64,000 nt of DNA, from positions 81,442 to 145,441 of the IMG/VR virus record IMGVR_UViG_3300001450_000001. One strand, 5' to 3'. The position numbers and the translations under genes were made by a program. Under the pieces are notes generated by a model. It searched no databases, was not told the origin of the DNA, and worked only from the letters and a program-made list of their open reading frames with translations. Source of the stretch: a virus. Every line of letters begins with the position of its first letter. Position 1 is the first letter of the stretch. Positions 1 through 8,272 of the stretch are shown here, piece after piece.

Positions 1-1
1 G

Positions 2-346
2 GTAGGTTGTATAATTTCACCTGAAGGCAAGGAGTGGGCAGATAACGGAATGGGTGAAGATGTAAGCCAAATATGTAATTTTTCATTTGTAAGAGAAACA
101 ATAAAAGATACAAACTTGGTAATACAGGTTGGAGATATATTTAAGTGGGATGCATCTTATTGGGAGGTAGATTCAGTTAATGATGAGCAATATCACATGG
201 CACACAATCCTGACACAACAACATTAGGTGATGAATTTGGTGCAAGTATATCAATATTGTGTAAAACACACATGGCAAGAAGAAGTAGTTTATCTATAGA
301 AAACACTAGTATAGGAAATGCAGGAATAATACCTGACAATATATAA
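2..346 (+). CDS. Neck/head-closure-like protein, 5' end outside window
   Basis: The open frame runs in from the left edge, so the N-terminus is missing; an internal ATG at 50 is probably not the real start. The visible 114 residues contain a 'VGDIFKWDASYWEVDSV' segment followed by 'ILCKTHMARRS'. This pattern recalls the C-terminal part of T4 gp14-type neck proteins, where an interface description is followed by a short strand and a basic tail. It sits immediately before a gp15-like gene and two genes before the sheath, the same order as T4 neck genes. The assignment is inferred from position and weak resemblance; it could be another connector protein. Confidence 0.4.
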   Translation, partial: VGCIISPEGKEWADNGMGEDVSQICNFSFVRETIKDTNLVIQVGDIFKWDASYWEVDSVNDEQYHMAHNPDTTTLGDEFGASISILCKTHMARRSSLSIENTSIGNAGIIPDNI

Positions 347-347
347 T

Positions 348-1253
348 ATGGCAATATCTGAATTAAATAAAAATCAAAGAGACAAAAAGTCTGCACCAGA
401 ATTAAGCCACAGAGGTGGAGAGGTAAGAGCTGGAAAGGTAGCTAGAAAGCTAGATATTAAGCTAGGCTTAATTGACATAGATAGTGTTATTGTTGACTAT
501 TTTGAGAACGCAATAATGCCAGAAATTACAGACAGTACGGGCCAAAGGGTGCAAGTACCTATAATGTATGGGAATCCAGAGAGATGGTCTAGTATACAAA
601 AAAGTAGGGTATATAGAGATAATAAGGGTAAATTACAATTACCTTTAATTATGTTTAAAAGAACAGGCATAGAAAAGCAAAGAGGCCTTGCGAATAAAAT
701 AGATGCAAACTCACCTAAGCTATATCAAGGTTTTGAAAATAACTTTAATATGGCAAATAAATATGACAACTTTCATAAGCTAAATGGGTTTACAAAAAAG
801 AAGACATATAAAAGAGTTGTTGTGCCTGATTATGTAGATTTAAGCTATGACTTTATTGTGACCACTGAGTTTATAGAACAAATGAATTCAATAATAGAAG
901 CTGTTAACTACGCAGAAGGTGCATACTGGGGTCAAAAAGAAAGATATAACTTTAAAAGTAAGATTGACTCATTTGATAATGTAACTGAAGTTGAGTCTGG
1001 AGCTGATAGAGTTATAACATCAAACTTTTCTTTAACATTGTCTGGGTTTTTAATACCTGATATATTACAGAAGAAAATAGCAGCTGAGTCTGAAGATGTA
1101 ATATCTCATATGGCAGTTCAGATAGGTGAAAGCATCGTAGGGCATCAAGGTGTTGAAACAATTAGTCCGGAAGTGTCTACGAATCAAACAGAAGTTGAGT
1201 CTGGAAACTCAAACGGTGGTTATCACCCATTAGGATCAAATACAAATAGTTAA
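348..1253 (+). CDS. Tail terminator / sheath stabiliser, T4 gp15-like
   Basis: 301 residues; T4 gp15 is about 272. The central part (roughly residues 65-230) follows the gp15 pattern: a 'VPIMYGNPERWSS' segment, a run of strands, 'VPDYVDLSYDFIVTTEFIEQ' and then 'SNFSLTLSGFLIPD'. In T4, gp15 caps the tail tube and sheath and joins the tail to the neck. The N-terminal 40 residues are basic and polar and the C-terminal 40 are Ser/Asn/Glu-rich, probably extensions. The gene starts one base after the preceding stop and lies upstream of the sheath gene, which agrees with the role. The resemblance is from memory. Confidence 0.6.
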   Translation: MAISELNKNQRDKKSAPELSHRGGEVRAGKVARKLDIKLGLIDIDSVIVDYFENAIMPEITDSTGQRVQVPIMYGNPERWSSIQKSRVYRDNKGKLQLPLIMFKRTGIEKQRGLANKIDANSPKLYQGFENNFNMANKYDNFHKLNGFTKKKTYKRVVVPDYVDLSYDFIVTTEFIEQMNSIIEAVNYAEGAYWGQKERYNFKSKIDSFDNVTEVESGADRVITSNFSLTLSGFLIPDILQKKIAAESEDVISHMAVQIGESIVGHQGVETISPEVSTNQTEVESGNSNGGYHPLGSNTNS

Positions 1254-1281
1254 GTTTTATAAAAATAATAAAGGGAAAAAC

Positions 1282-1530
1282 ATGAACAAGAAGTTTACAA
1301 CAGACGAATTAACAAAAATAAAAGAAACAAGAGAAAGATATCTAATAATACAAGATAAATTAGGTGGAATTGAAATTCAAAGTGCAATGCTACAAGAATC
1401 AAAGACATCTATACTCAAGGATCTACAAATCTTACAGAAAGATGAAAGTGACTTAGGGGAAACATTAAGATTAAAGTATGGTGAAGGTACAATTGATATG
1501 GACAAAGGAGAGTTTATACCAAAATCGTAA
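1282..1530 (+). CDS. Small coiled-coil protein, unknown function
   Basis: 82 residues, highly charged, with helical heptad-like spacing of Leu/Ile from about residue 8 to 62, so probably one long coiled coil. A purine-rich AAAGGGAAAAAC lies just upstream of the ATG. It sits between the tail terminator and sheath genes, so a small virion or assembly protein is possible, but I recognise no family. Confidence 0.6.
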   Translation: MNKKFTTDELTKIKETRERYLIIQDKLGGIEIQSAMLQESKTSILKDLQILQKDESDLGETLRLKYGEGTIDMDKGEFIPKS

Positions 1531-1547
1531 TTTTACAGTTTTAATCT

Positions 1548-1557
1548 GATATTTATA
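1548..1557 (+). promoter_or_regulatory. GATATTTATA motif upstream of sheath gene
   Basis: GATATTTATA lies 63 bases before the sheath ATG in a 90-base gap. The same motif recurs in other short gaps ahead of genes with good ribosome binding sites (3435, 5404, 24735, 35439, 56362, 63134). It is a candidate phage promoter element. Its function is inferred from recurrence only. Confidence 0.4.
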
Positions 1558-1620
1558 TAACGAATAGAATACATAAACGTATTGGATATTATATCAAAAC
1601 AAGAGATAGGAGAGAAATAA

Positions 1621-3432
1621 ATGGCTGAGAAAATTGTATCACCAGGTGTATTTACCTCGGAAAAAGATTTATCATTCTTACCACAAGCTGTAGGTGAGAT
1701 TGGTGCTGCTGTTATTGGGCCAACAGCTAAGGGGCCTGCGATGGCACCTACAATGGTGTCAAATTATAGTGAATATGTTCAAATTTTTGGAGACGTGGTA
1801 TCATCAGGTAGTTCCGATGCAGACACAAAAAATTATTCATATTTAACAAATACTGCTGCAAAAGAATATTTAAAGAATGGAAGTGCACTAACTGTAGTTA
1901 GAATGTTATCAGGTAGTTATACTGCTGCAACATGTAAGGTACCAGTTTCTGCATCAATAAATGCAGGTACTGCCCTAAACAACTATGCAGTCCAAGCATT
2001 AATAACTGCATCATTTACTACAGAAACACTATCACACGGTGTATTACAAACCAGTTCAGGGTCTATTTCAAACCATGTATTAACTGGAGCAGGTGATAAA
2101 GATAATTTAAGACTAGAAGTTAGTTCTGTTAATGACACAAAAGGTACATTTACACTAACTATTAGGCGAGGTGATGACTCTAAAAAGAGAAAGGTTGCTT
2201 TAGAATCATGGAATGGAGTTAATCTAGATCCTAATTCTACCAACTACATTGAAAGAGTTATTGGAAATCAAACCCACACTATTGCTGGATCAGGCAATAC
2301 AAGATATGTTAAGACAACAGGTAAGTATCCAAACAAATCTAAATATATTAGAATAAAGTCTGTAGATTTTGCAACACCAAACTATTTATTAGAAGATGGA
2401 AGCATAAGATTAAACTCAGCTACTGGTTCACTACCTACAAGGGTTGTTACTGGAGGAGTTTGGTCAGGTTCATTTACTGGAGGAAGTGATGGAAGTGCTG
2501 GGCCAAACAATGTAGTAGCAAATTGGCATGAAACTATTGATTCAACAAACGTTCAAGGATATGACTATTCTACATTAACATCATGCGATGAATTATATTC
2601 AGCAATACTTTTAATGGGTAATGCAGATGATTATGATATTAATATGTTATTAGTACCAGGTGTTCTTGCAGGTGAACATAGTGCATTAGCAACTCAAATT
2701 CTTAACTCATGTGAGGAAAGAGGTGATTGTATGGCAATTCTTGATCCTGTAAAATGGGATCAAAATGTAGCTACTGCTGCAACTCAAGGTGATAATTTTG
2801 ATTCATCTTATGGTGCAATGTACTACCCATGGTGTTTAACAAATGATAGTTCAACTAATCAATTAGTATGGGTGCCGGCATCTACTTTAATGGCAGGTGT
2901 ATTTGCATTCAATGACCAAGTTGCTCACGAATGGTTTGCTCCTGCAGGTTTGAATAGAGGTGGACTTGATTCTGCTATACAAGCTGAAAGAAAGCTACCA
3001 CATTCAGACAGAGATACATTATACGAAAAAGGTATTAATCCTATTGCAACATTCCCTGGACAAGGTGTATGTGCTTGGGGACAAAAGACACTACAAAGAA
3101 AAGCATCTGCACTTGATCGTGTAAATGTTAGAAGACTATTAATTAGACTTAAGAAGTTTATTGCATCTACATCTAGATTCTTAGTATTTGAAAATAATAC
3201 TGCTGCAACTAGAAATAGGTTCTTATCAGCTGTTAATCCTTATATGGCAGATGTACAAACGAAACAAGGTTTGTTTGCCTTTAGAGTTGTAATGGATGAA
3301 TCAAATAACACACCTGATGTAATTGACAGAAACATCTTAAAAGGTGAAATATTCTTACAACCGGCTAAGGCTGCAGAATTTATAGTAATTGACTTTAACG
3401 TATTACCAACTGGTGCAACTTTTGGTGAATAA
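1621..3432 (+). CDS. Contractile tail sheath protein (gp18-like)
   Basis: 603 residues; T4 gp18 is 659. The N-terminus 'VSPGVFTSEKD' followed by 'GAAVIGPTAKGPA' is the hallmark start of myovirus sheath proteins. The C-terminal domain has 'VNVRRLLIRLKKFI', 'FLVFENN' and a final 'AAEFIVIDFNVLPTGATF', the conserved sheath C-terminal fold that binds the tube and mediates contraction. The start is set by AGATAGGAGAG ten bases upstream. The tube gene follows 30 bases later, the usual sheath-tube order. The assignment is secure. Confidence 0.95.
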   Translation: MAEKIVSPGVFTSEKDLSFLPQAVGEIGAAVIGPTAKGPAMAPTMVSNYSEYVQIFGDVVSSGSSDADTKNYSYLTNTAAKEYLKNGSALTVVRMLSGSYTAATCKVPVSASINAGTALNNYAVQALITASFTTETLSHGVLQTSSGSISNHVLTGAGDKDNLRLEVSSVNDTKGTFTLTIRRGDDSKKRKVALESWNGVNLDPNSTNYIERVIGNQTHTIAGSGNTRYVKTTGKYPNKSKYIRIKSVDFATPNYLLEDGSIRLNSATGSLPTRVVTGGVWSGSFTGGSDGSAGPNNVVANWHETIDSTNVQGYDYSTLTSCDELYSAILLMGNADDYDINMLLVPGVLAGEHSALATQILNSCEERGDCMAILDPVKWDQNVATAATQGDNFDSSYGAMYYPWCLTNDSSTNQLVWVPASTLMAGVFAFNDQVAHEWFAPAGLNRGGLDSAIQAERKLPHSDRDTLYEKGINPIATFPGQGVCAWGQKTLQRKASALDRVNVRRLLIRLKKFIASTSRFLVFENNTAATRNRFLSAVNPYMADVQTKQGLFAFRVVMDESNNTPDVIDRNILKGEIFLQPAKAAEFIVIDFNVLPTGATFGE

Positions 3433-3434
3433 CA

Positions 3435-3444
3435 GATATTTATA
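3435..3444 (+). promoter_or_regulatory. GATATTTATA motif upstream of tube gene
   Basis: GATATTTATA lies in the 30-base gap between sheath and tube genes, 18 bases before the tube start, followed by TTAAAGAGGAG. Same motif family as at 1548. The tube protein is needed in many copies, so its own promoter would make sense, but this is inference. Confidence 0.4.
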
Positions 3445-3462
3445 TTAAAGAGGAGATAAAAT

Positions 3463-3951
3463 ATGGCTCAAGTAATAGACCCTAATGAACTAATGTTCAC
3501 AGCATTCCAACCTAAAACATCAAATAGGTTTGTACTATATGTTGATGGTGTCCCAAGTTTTATTTGCAAGAAGGTTAACAGACCAACAATTGCAATTGAA
3601 GCAAAGGAACTAGATCACATTAATACAAAAAGAAAGATTCAAGGTAAGGCTACATGGGAAAACGTAACAATAGAAATGTATGATCCAGTAGTACCTTCAG
3701 GTGCTCAGGCAGTGATGGAATGGGTTAGACTAGGATATGAATCAGTAACAGGTAGAGCAGGATATGCAGACTTTTATAAGAAAGATGTAACTATTAATGT
3801 ACTTGGACCTGTAGGTGATAAGGTTGAGGAATGGACATTGAAAGGTGCTTTTCCAGTTAACGCAACATTCGGTGACTTGGAATGGGCAACAGATGACCCA
3901 ATCAATATATCATTGGAACTAGCTTACGACTACGCAATCTTACAATACTAA
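3463..3951 (+). CDS. Tail tube protein (gp19-like)
   Basis: 162 residues, matching T4 gp19 (163). It starts with 'FTAFQPKTSNRFVLYVDG', followed by a 'VNRPTIAIEAKELDHINTKR' segment and 'WENVTIEMYDPVVPSGAQAV', all typical of phage tube proteins, which form stacked hexamers inside the sheath. The start is preceded by AGAGGAGATAAAAT. It directly follows the sheath gene. The assignment is secure. Confidence 0.93.
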   Translation: MAQVIDPNELMFTAFQPKTSNRFVLYVDGVPSFICKKVNRPTIAIEAKELDHINTKRKIQGKATWENVTIEMYDPVVPSGAQAVMEWVRLGYESVTGRAGYADFYKKDVTINVLGPVGDKVEEWTLKGAFPVNATFGDLEWATDDPINISLELAYDYAILQY

Positions 3952-3962
3952 GGAGAATTTGA

Positions 3963-4172
3963 ATGGCAAATTTTGATACAATAACTAAAATTTTAGTAGG
4001 TGATGCAGCAGATGGAGAAATTTCTACTACTGCAGGCAGCTTTGCAGAAGAAGTTAACACATATCTAGAAACAATAGATGATGCAAAGTTACTATCAATC
4101 ACTACAGCTTTTCAACCAACTAGAACTAACGGTGAGTACAAATTAGCAGTAGTAGTAATTACTAAAGTTTAG
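3963..4172 (+). CDS. Small tail-region protein, unknown
   Basis: 69 residues, acidic in the first half and ending in strand-like hydrophobic sequence (KLAVVVITKV). AAGGAGAATTTG precedes the ATG, and the gene starts 11 bases after the tube stop. It is therefore the last gene of the sheath-tube unit before a strong terminator. No family recognised; cotranscription suggests an abundant virion or assembly protein. Confidence 0.7.
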   Translation: MANFDTITKILVGDAADGEISTTAGSFAEEVNTYLETIDDAKLLSITTAFQPTRTNGEYKLAVVVITKV

Positions 4173-4200
4173 TGATTAACAAAAACAAAAATAATTAGAG

Positions 4201-4230
4201 AAAGATGCCCCCAATCGGGGCATTTTTTTT
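4201..4230 (+). terminator. Rho-independent terminator after tube operon
   Basis: A 7-bp perfect stem ATGCCCC / GGGGCAT (4205-4211 with 4217-4223) encloses a CAATC loop and is followed by a run of eight T. A/U pairs extend the base of the stem. The GC-rich stem stands out in AT-rich DNA and ends the sheath-tube transcription unit. Confidence 0.92.
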
Positions 4231-4237
4231 CTATAGT

Positions 4238-4247
4238 TATATTTATA
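4238..4247 (+). promoter_or_regulatory. TATATTTATA motif upstream of gp26-like gene
   Basis: TATATTTATA lies immediately after the terminator and 40 bases before the next gene. It is a one-base variant of the GATATTTATA element seen upstream of sheath and tube. A promoter is expected here because the terminator would stop upstream transcription. Confidence 0.4.
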
Positions 4248-4286
4248 TATAAGGTTATTATAAAACAACAATAAAGGAGAACAATA

Positions 4287-5162
4287 ATGGTAGATAAATT
4301 AGATACCGACTATCCAAACTCGAAAAAAGGTTCTGGAAACGAAGACTTAAAAAAACAACTTGTACAAGATTTTGAAAATGATGGAGGTGTGCTAAAGCAT
4401 GACTTTCCAACTGAGATGATTGATTTACCATCTGGTGGAGTATTATACGAAGATGACAATCCATTAAAGTCAGGTAAGGTTGAAATTAAATATATGACAG
4501 CAAAAGAAGAAGATATCTTAACTTCTCAGAACCTTATACAACAAGGTGTTGTTATTGATAAACTATTAAAATCACTGGTAGTTGGAAGTATTCCTTATCA
4601 TAAGCTACTTTTAGGTGATAAAAACGCAATTATGGTAGCTGCAAGGATATTAGGTTATGGTGCAGACTATGAAGTAGAAATTGCAGACCCATGGACAGGT
4701 GATAAGGAGAAGGTAAAAGTTGACTTACAAGACCTAAAGCATAAGAATGGCTTAGATAAAGCAAATTATGAACAAGGTGTAAATAAGTTTAATTTTGAAC
4801 TACCAGTATCTAAAAAGAAAATTACTTGGAAAATACTTAATCATGGTGATGAGGTTAAAATTGGACTTGATCTTAAAAAGTCTAATAGAGGTAAAAGAAA
4901 GGATGATCCAAGACAAGAGTTTACAACAAGACTAAGATATATGATTGTTGCAGTTGATGGTGATGATTCTGAAATTACTGTTAATAAGTTTGTAAAAAAT
5001 CAATTCTTAGCACAAGACTCAAAAGCATTTAGGGACCATATTCAAGAGATATCACCAGATGTTGATATGACATTTTGGTACTTTAGTGAATCAACAGGTA
5101 ATGAGCAGCAAATGAAGCTGCCACTTGGTGTCAACTTTTTTTGGCCTGGGGCCGGCGTATAG
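4287..5162 (+). CDS. Baseplate hub protein, T4 gp26-like
   Basis: 291 residues. The segment 'LPSGGVLYEDDNPLKSGKV' followed by 'IKYMTAKEEDILTSQNLI' (about residues 48-80), then 'ADPWTGDKEKVKVDL', is characteristic of the T4_baseplate/gp26 family. The C-terminus ends 'LPLGVNFFWPGAGV'. Family members commonly have a cysteine pair before the FFWP segment; none is present here. The start has AAAGGAGAACAATA upstream. The end of the gene overlaps another frame that continues in a tail-protein-like way (see 5125-5391), suggesting a programmed frameshift. Confidence 0.8.
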   Translation: MVDKLDTDYPNSKKGSGNEDLKKQLVQDFENDGGVLKHDFPTEMIDLPSGGVLYEDDNPLKSGKVEIKYMTAKEEDILTSQNLIQQGVVIDKLLKSLVVGSIPYHKLLLGDKNAIMVAARILGYGADYEVEIADPWTGDKEKVKVDLQDLKHKNGLDKANYEQGVNKFNFELPVSKKKITWKILNHGDEVKIGLDLKKSNRGKRKDDPRQEFTTRLRYMIVAVDGDDSEITVNKFVKNQFLAQDSKAFRDHIQEISPDVDMTFWYFSESTGNEQQMKLPLGVNFFWPGAGV

Positions 5163-5391
5163 ACCTGCCCTTCATAAAACAATCTTTCAAATTGTGTATC
5201 ACTCTGGTGGAGGCTTCTCGTTTAGCGACGTTTACAACCTCCCTATATGGATGCGAAGATTCTACATGAAAGAGCTTGAAGAACAAATGAAAAAGGAAAA
5301 TGATGCACAAAAACGAGCATCTAAAGGTAGAGGGTCTAACTCAAAACCTCCAAGTTTTTCAAAACCATCCACACCGTCTAGACGTAGATAA
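5125..5391 (+). CDS. Alternate-frame continuation of the gp26-like gene
   Basis: This frame has no convincing start: the first possible codon is a TTG at 5125 with no ribosome binding site, inside the gp26-like gene. From about 5158 it encodes 'YRPALHKTIFQIVYHSGGGF', then 'SDVYNLPIWMRRFYMKELEE' and a basic Ser/Pro-rich tail. The first part reads as conserved structured protein; I believe similar segments accompany gp26-type proteins in other T4-like phages, but I cannot verify this. A +1 or -2 ribosomal shift at T7 (5136-5142) would fuse it to the gp26-like protein, giving about 370 residues. The alternative is a separate, weakly initiated gene. Confidence 0.6.
   Translation: MVSTFFGLGPAYRPALHKTIFQIVYHSGGGFSFSDVYNLPIWMRRFYMKELEEQMKKENDAQKRASKGRGSNSKPPSFSKPSTPSRRR
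5136..5156 (+). promoter_or_regulatory. Candidate programmed ribosomal frameshift site
   Basis: A run of seven T (5136-5142, read AAC-TTT-TTT-TGG in the gp26 frame) is followed by GGCC-TGG-GGCC (5143-5153), a short GC stem, and by GCCGGC. GC content here is far above the neighbouring DNA. A slippery run plus downstream structure is the usual architecture of programmed frameshifts. The required shift is +1 or -2. Inferred, not shown. Confidence 0.5.
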
Positions 5392-5403
5392 TTTGAACTA
5401 ATT

Positions 5404-5413
5404 GATATTTATA
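5404..5413 (+). promoter_or_regulatory. GATATTTATA motif before 5438 gene
   Basis: GATATTTATA followed by ATAAAC, 25 bases before the next start codon, in a 47-base gap. Same recurring element as at 1548 and 3435. Confidence 0.4.
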
Positions 5414-5437
5414 ATAAACTAATTAGGAGAATTATCT

Positions 5438-5770
5438 ATGTCGAAAACAAATGAAGAGCTAAAAAACTTAATAAAATTAGAGATAAAAAAGAATATCTCA
5501 GAATTTGGACCACTATCCACACTGCAAGGAATAGCCAGTGGTATTTTAGATAAAATAGCAACAAAGCATAAAAATGCTGTCAACATGTCTTATGATAAGA
5601 AAATTGCAGCTGCAAAAGGTGAACATGCAAAAGCTACTGATTCAGTACTTAAATTAGCCAAAACTTTAGAAAAGAGATACGGATCTTGGGATAAAGTTCC
5701 AGATGGCTTTAAGATGACAATAGATAAAAAAATTCCAAATATTAAGAATAAGTTAAAAAACTTCGCATAG
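5438..5770 (+). CDS. Small helical tail-module protein, unknown
   Basis: 110 residues, lysine-rich and predominantly helical by composition, with 'YGSWDKVPDGFKMTIDKKI' near the C-terminus. TTAGGAGAATTATCT precedes the start. It lies between the hub protein and the tape measure, where tail-assembly chaperones are often found, so that role is possible. I do not recognise a family. Confidence 0.7.
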   Translation: MSKTNEELKNLIKLEIKKNISEFGPLSTLQGIASGILDKIATKHKNAVNMSYDKKIAAAKGEHAKATDSVLKLAKTLEKRYGSWDKVPDGFKMTIDKKIPNIKNKLKNFA

Positions 5771-5779
5771 GGATAAACC

Positions 5780-8272
5780 ATGTCAGATGACGCAGCAAGG
5801 AGTGCCAAAGAGTTAAGAGATGCCTATATTGATGCCAATAAAGAGGCTAAGTCTTTTGCATCGATGCTACAAGGCACAGTAAGTCACCTCAAAGAAGGTG
5901 GTGCAGCTGCAGACGTAATGGCTTCTGCAACTCAAAGCATGCAAGATGCAATGGCCGACAATCTTACAGCTAGTGAGAAGTTAAATTCACTATTGACTGC
6001 ACAAGATCAAATGATGCAGGATGCAGCTAAGGCTGGTTATAAGGTCAATGGCGCATTCATGGCAATACTACAGACTCAAATAGATATACAAAAGGCTGCA
6101 GAGGAGTTCGAAAAAACACAAGAGACTATTAAAAGCCTAGAGGAAGAGAGGAAAGAAAAGATAGAGGAGCTAGCAGATGAGTATGACACATTAGGCAATA
6201 AGGCAAAACAATTCTCTGATCTTGTAAAAGACCCAAAGATGATGGGCGTTTTGGCAATAGGCTTGCTAATGAAAGAGGTAGGTGCTGTTGGTAAAGCAAC
6301 TAGAGATCTTGTAAAAGATTTAGGTGCAGTAGGAGGTCAGGCATTTGAAATAGGTGCTCAGGTTACTGAAACTACTGCTAAGTTTAGGATGATGGGTGTA
6401 GATGCTGAAGAGGCTGCAGCTGCAGTTGGTGCAATTTATATGAATACTGCATTAACTGGTGAAGAGATGGATGCAGCAATTGATAAGGTTGCAGTACTTA
6501 CAGAAGGATTTGGAATGTCAGCTGATCAAGCTGCAGAGATGGTTGAGATGAGTGCAAATGCAGGACTTAATGCTGATGATATGGCAATTAGCCTTGCAAG
6601 AGCTAGGGGTGTAGCACCAGGAGCTATATTAGCAGATATGGCAACTAGCACAGAAGAAATTGCAAGGTTTGGTAAGGACGGAGCTGCCAGTTTTGTTGAG
6701 GCATCTGTAGGTGCAAAGCAATTAGGTATAGAAGTTAAGTCTGTAGTTGATGCAGGAAGAAGCTTACTAGATGTTGAATCTAGTATTGAAAAGCAAATGG
6801 AAGCTGAGGTACTTCTTGGTAGACAATTAAACTTAGATAGGGCAAGACAGGCAGCATTAGTAGGTGATCAAGCTACTGTAATGGAAGAGATACTTAAAAA
6901 TGTAGGAAGTATAGCAGAATTCCAGTCTATGAATGTTATAGAGCAACAGGCATTTGCAGATGCATTAGGTATGTCAGTACCAGATATAATTAACATGGCA
7001 GCAAATCAAGAAAAGGTTGCTGGTTTATCTCTAGAAGCAAAAGAACATTACGAAGCTACAGGTGAAATACTTTCAGAAAATAACTCTTTAAGTGAAGGTG
7101 CAGTTCAGGCCATGACACAATTAGGGCTAGCTGCTGCACAAGCTGTAATACAATTTGGTTTAATGAAAGGTATGCAGGCAATGTTTGGAGGTAATAAGAC
7201 TGGAGGGATGTCTGATGTAGTCTCCGCACCAAAAGCTCCTGCAACACCAAAAGGTGGTGTAAGTGATATGGGTGTATCAAAAGTTGGTAAGAATATGAAA
7301 AATATTGTTGCTGGTGCCGCTGCAATGATACTTATAGCTGCTGCAGTATTTGTATTTGCAAAAGCAGTTCAAGAATTTATGAAGGTTAGTTGGGGTGCAA
7401 TAGCAATGGCAGTTGTATCAATGTTAGCATTAGTAGGTGCAGTTGCACTTATTGGAGCAATAATGATGTCTGGTGTAGGTGCACTTGCAATTATTGCTGG
7501 TGCTGCTGCAATGTTAATAGTAGCTGCTGCAGTATTAGTATTAGCAGCTGCTTTATATGTAATGTCAATGGCAATACCTAACTTTTTACTATTAATAGAT
7601 GTACTACCACAATTAGCAATAGGAATGATGATGATGTATCCTGCAATCCCTGCTATGATGTTAATGGGATATGCTCTAATACCATTAGGTGTAGGATTAT
7701 TATTTGCATCATTGGGGATATTAGCATTTACTGCTGCTGGTGGAATTGAAGGAATTATGGCACTAGGAATGGGCTTACCACTGTTATCACAGGCAAATCC
7801 AGCAACACTAGGAGCATTAGGTTGGGCATTCTTATCTTTAGGTCTAGGACTTGTATTCCTTGGGATGGGACTAGCTGTACTAGGACCATCTGTAGGTGCA
7901 CTTTTAGCACTAGGTATAGCAATGCCAATATTATCAACAGAATTGACAAACTTAGCAGGCTTAGGTGGAGCATTATTTACAGTTGCACTAGGTATTGGGT
8001 CAATTGCATTATCAATAGTAGGCTTAGCTGCATCACTATTATTACTTACTCCAATGCTACCAACACTACTACTATTAGGCTCAGTCTTAGGAGGTACCTT
8101 AGGTGAAGTCTTGACTGGTGGTGGAGGCGAAGGCGGAGGAGGTAAAGACTCTGCAATTGTAGATAGGTTAGATAAATTAGAAAAGGCAATACTAGGTATG
8201 GAAGTTAAAATGGATGGCCAGAAAGTAGGAGAGATAATCTCATTATCTGGCGGAGCAAAAGGAGTATTCTAA
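5780..8272 (+). CDS. Tail tape measure protein
   Basis: 830 residues. The first 130 residues are coiled-coil, with a Glu/Lys-rich stretch near residues 105-140. The middle (about 180-450) is Ala/Glu-rich helix with 'GVDAEEAAAAVGAIYMN'. From about residue 505 to 765 there are long hydrophobic, Gly/Ala/Leu-rich membrane-like segments, followed by a Gly-rich linker (GGGGEGGGG) and a short coiled C-terminus. This is the typical architecture of tape measure proteins, which set tail length and can enter the host membrane during DNA injection. The position after the hub and before baseplate genes fits. The start is ATG nine bases after the preceding stop. Confidence 0.85.
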   Translation: MSDDAARSAKELRDAYIDANKEAKSFASMLQGTVSHLKEGGAAADVMASATQSMQDAMADNLTASEKLNSLLTAQDQMMQDAAKAGYKVNGAFMAILQTQIDIQKAAEEFEKTQETIKSLEEERKEKIEELADEYDTLGNKAKQFSDLVKDPKMMGVLAIGLLMKEVGAVGKATRDLVKDLGAVGGQAFEIGAQVTETTAKFRMMGVDAEEAAAAVGAIYMNTALTGEEMDAAIDKVAVLTEGFGMSADQAAEMVEMSANAGLNADDMAISLARARGVAPGAILADMATSTEEIARFGKDGAASFVEASVGAKQLGIEVKSVVDAGRSLLDVESSIEKQMEAEVLLGRQLNLDRARQAALVGDQATVMEEILKNVGSIAEFQSMNVIEQQAFADALGMSVPDIINMAANQEKVAGLSLEAKEHYEATGEILSENNSLSEGAVQAMTQLGLAAAQAVIQFGLMKGMQAMFGGNKTGGMSDVVSAPKAPATPKGGVSDMGVSKVGKNMKNIVAGAAAMILIAAAVFVFAKAVQEFMKVSWGAIAMAVVSMLALVGAVALIGAIMMSGVGALAIIAGAAAMLIVAAAVLVLAAALYVMSMAIPNFLLLIDVLPQLAIGMMMMYPAIPAMMLMGYALIPLGVGLLFASLGILAFTAAGGIEGIMALGMGLPLLSQANPATLGALGWAFLSLGLGLVFLGMGLAVLGPSVGALLALGIAMPILSTELTNLAGLGGALFTVALGIGSIALSIVGLAASLLLLTPMLPTLLLLGSVLGGTLGEVLTGGGGEGGGGKDSAIVDRLDKLEKAILGMEVKMDGQKVGEIISLSGGAKGVF

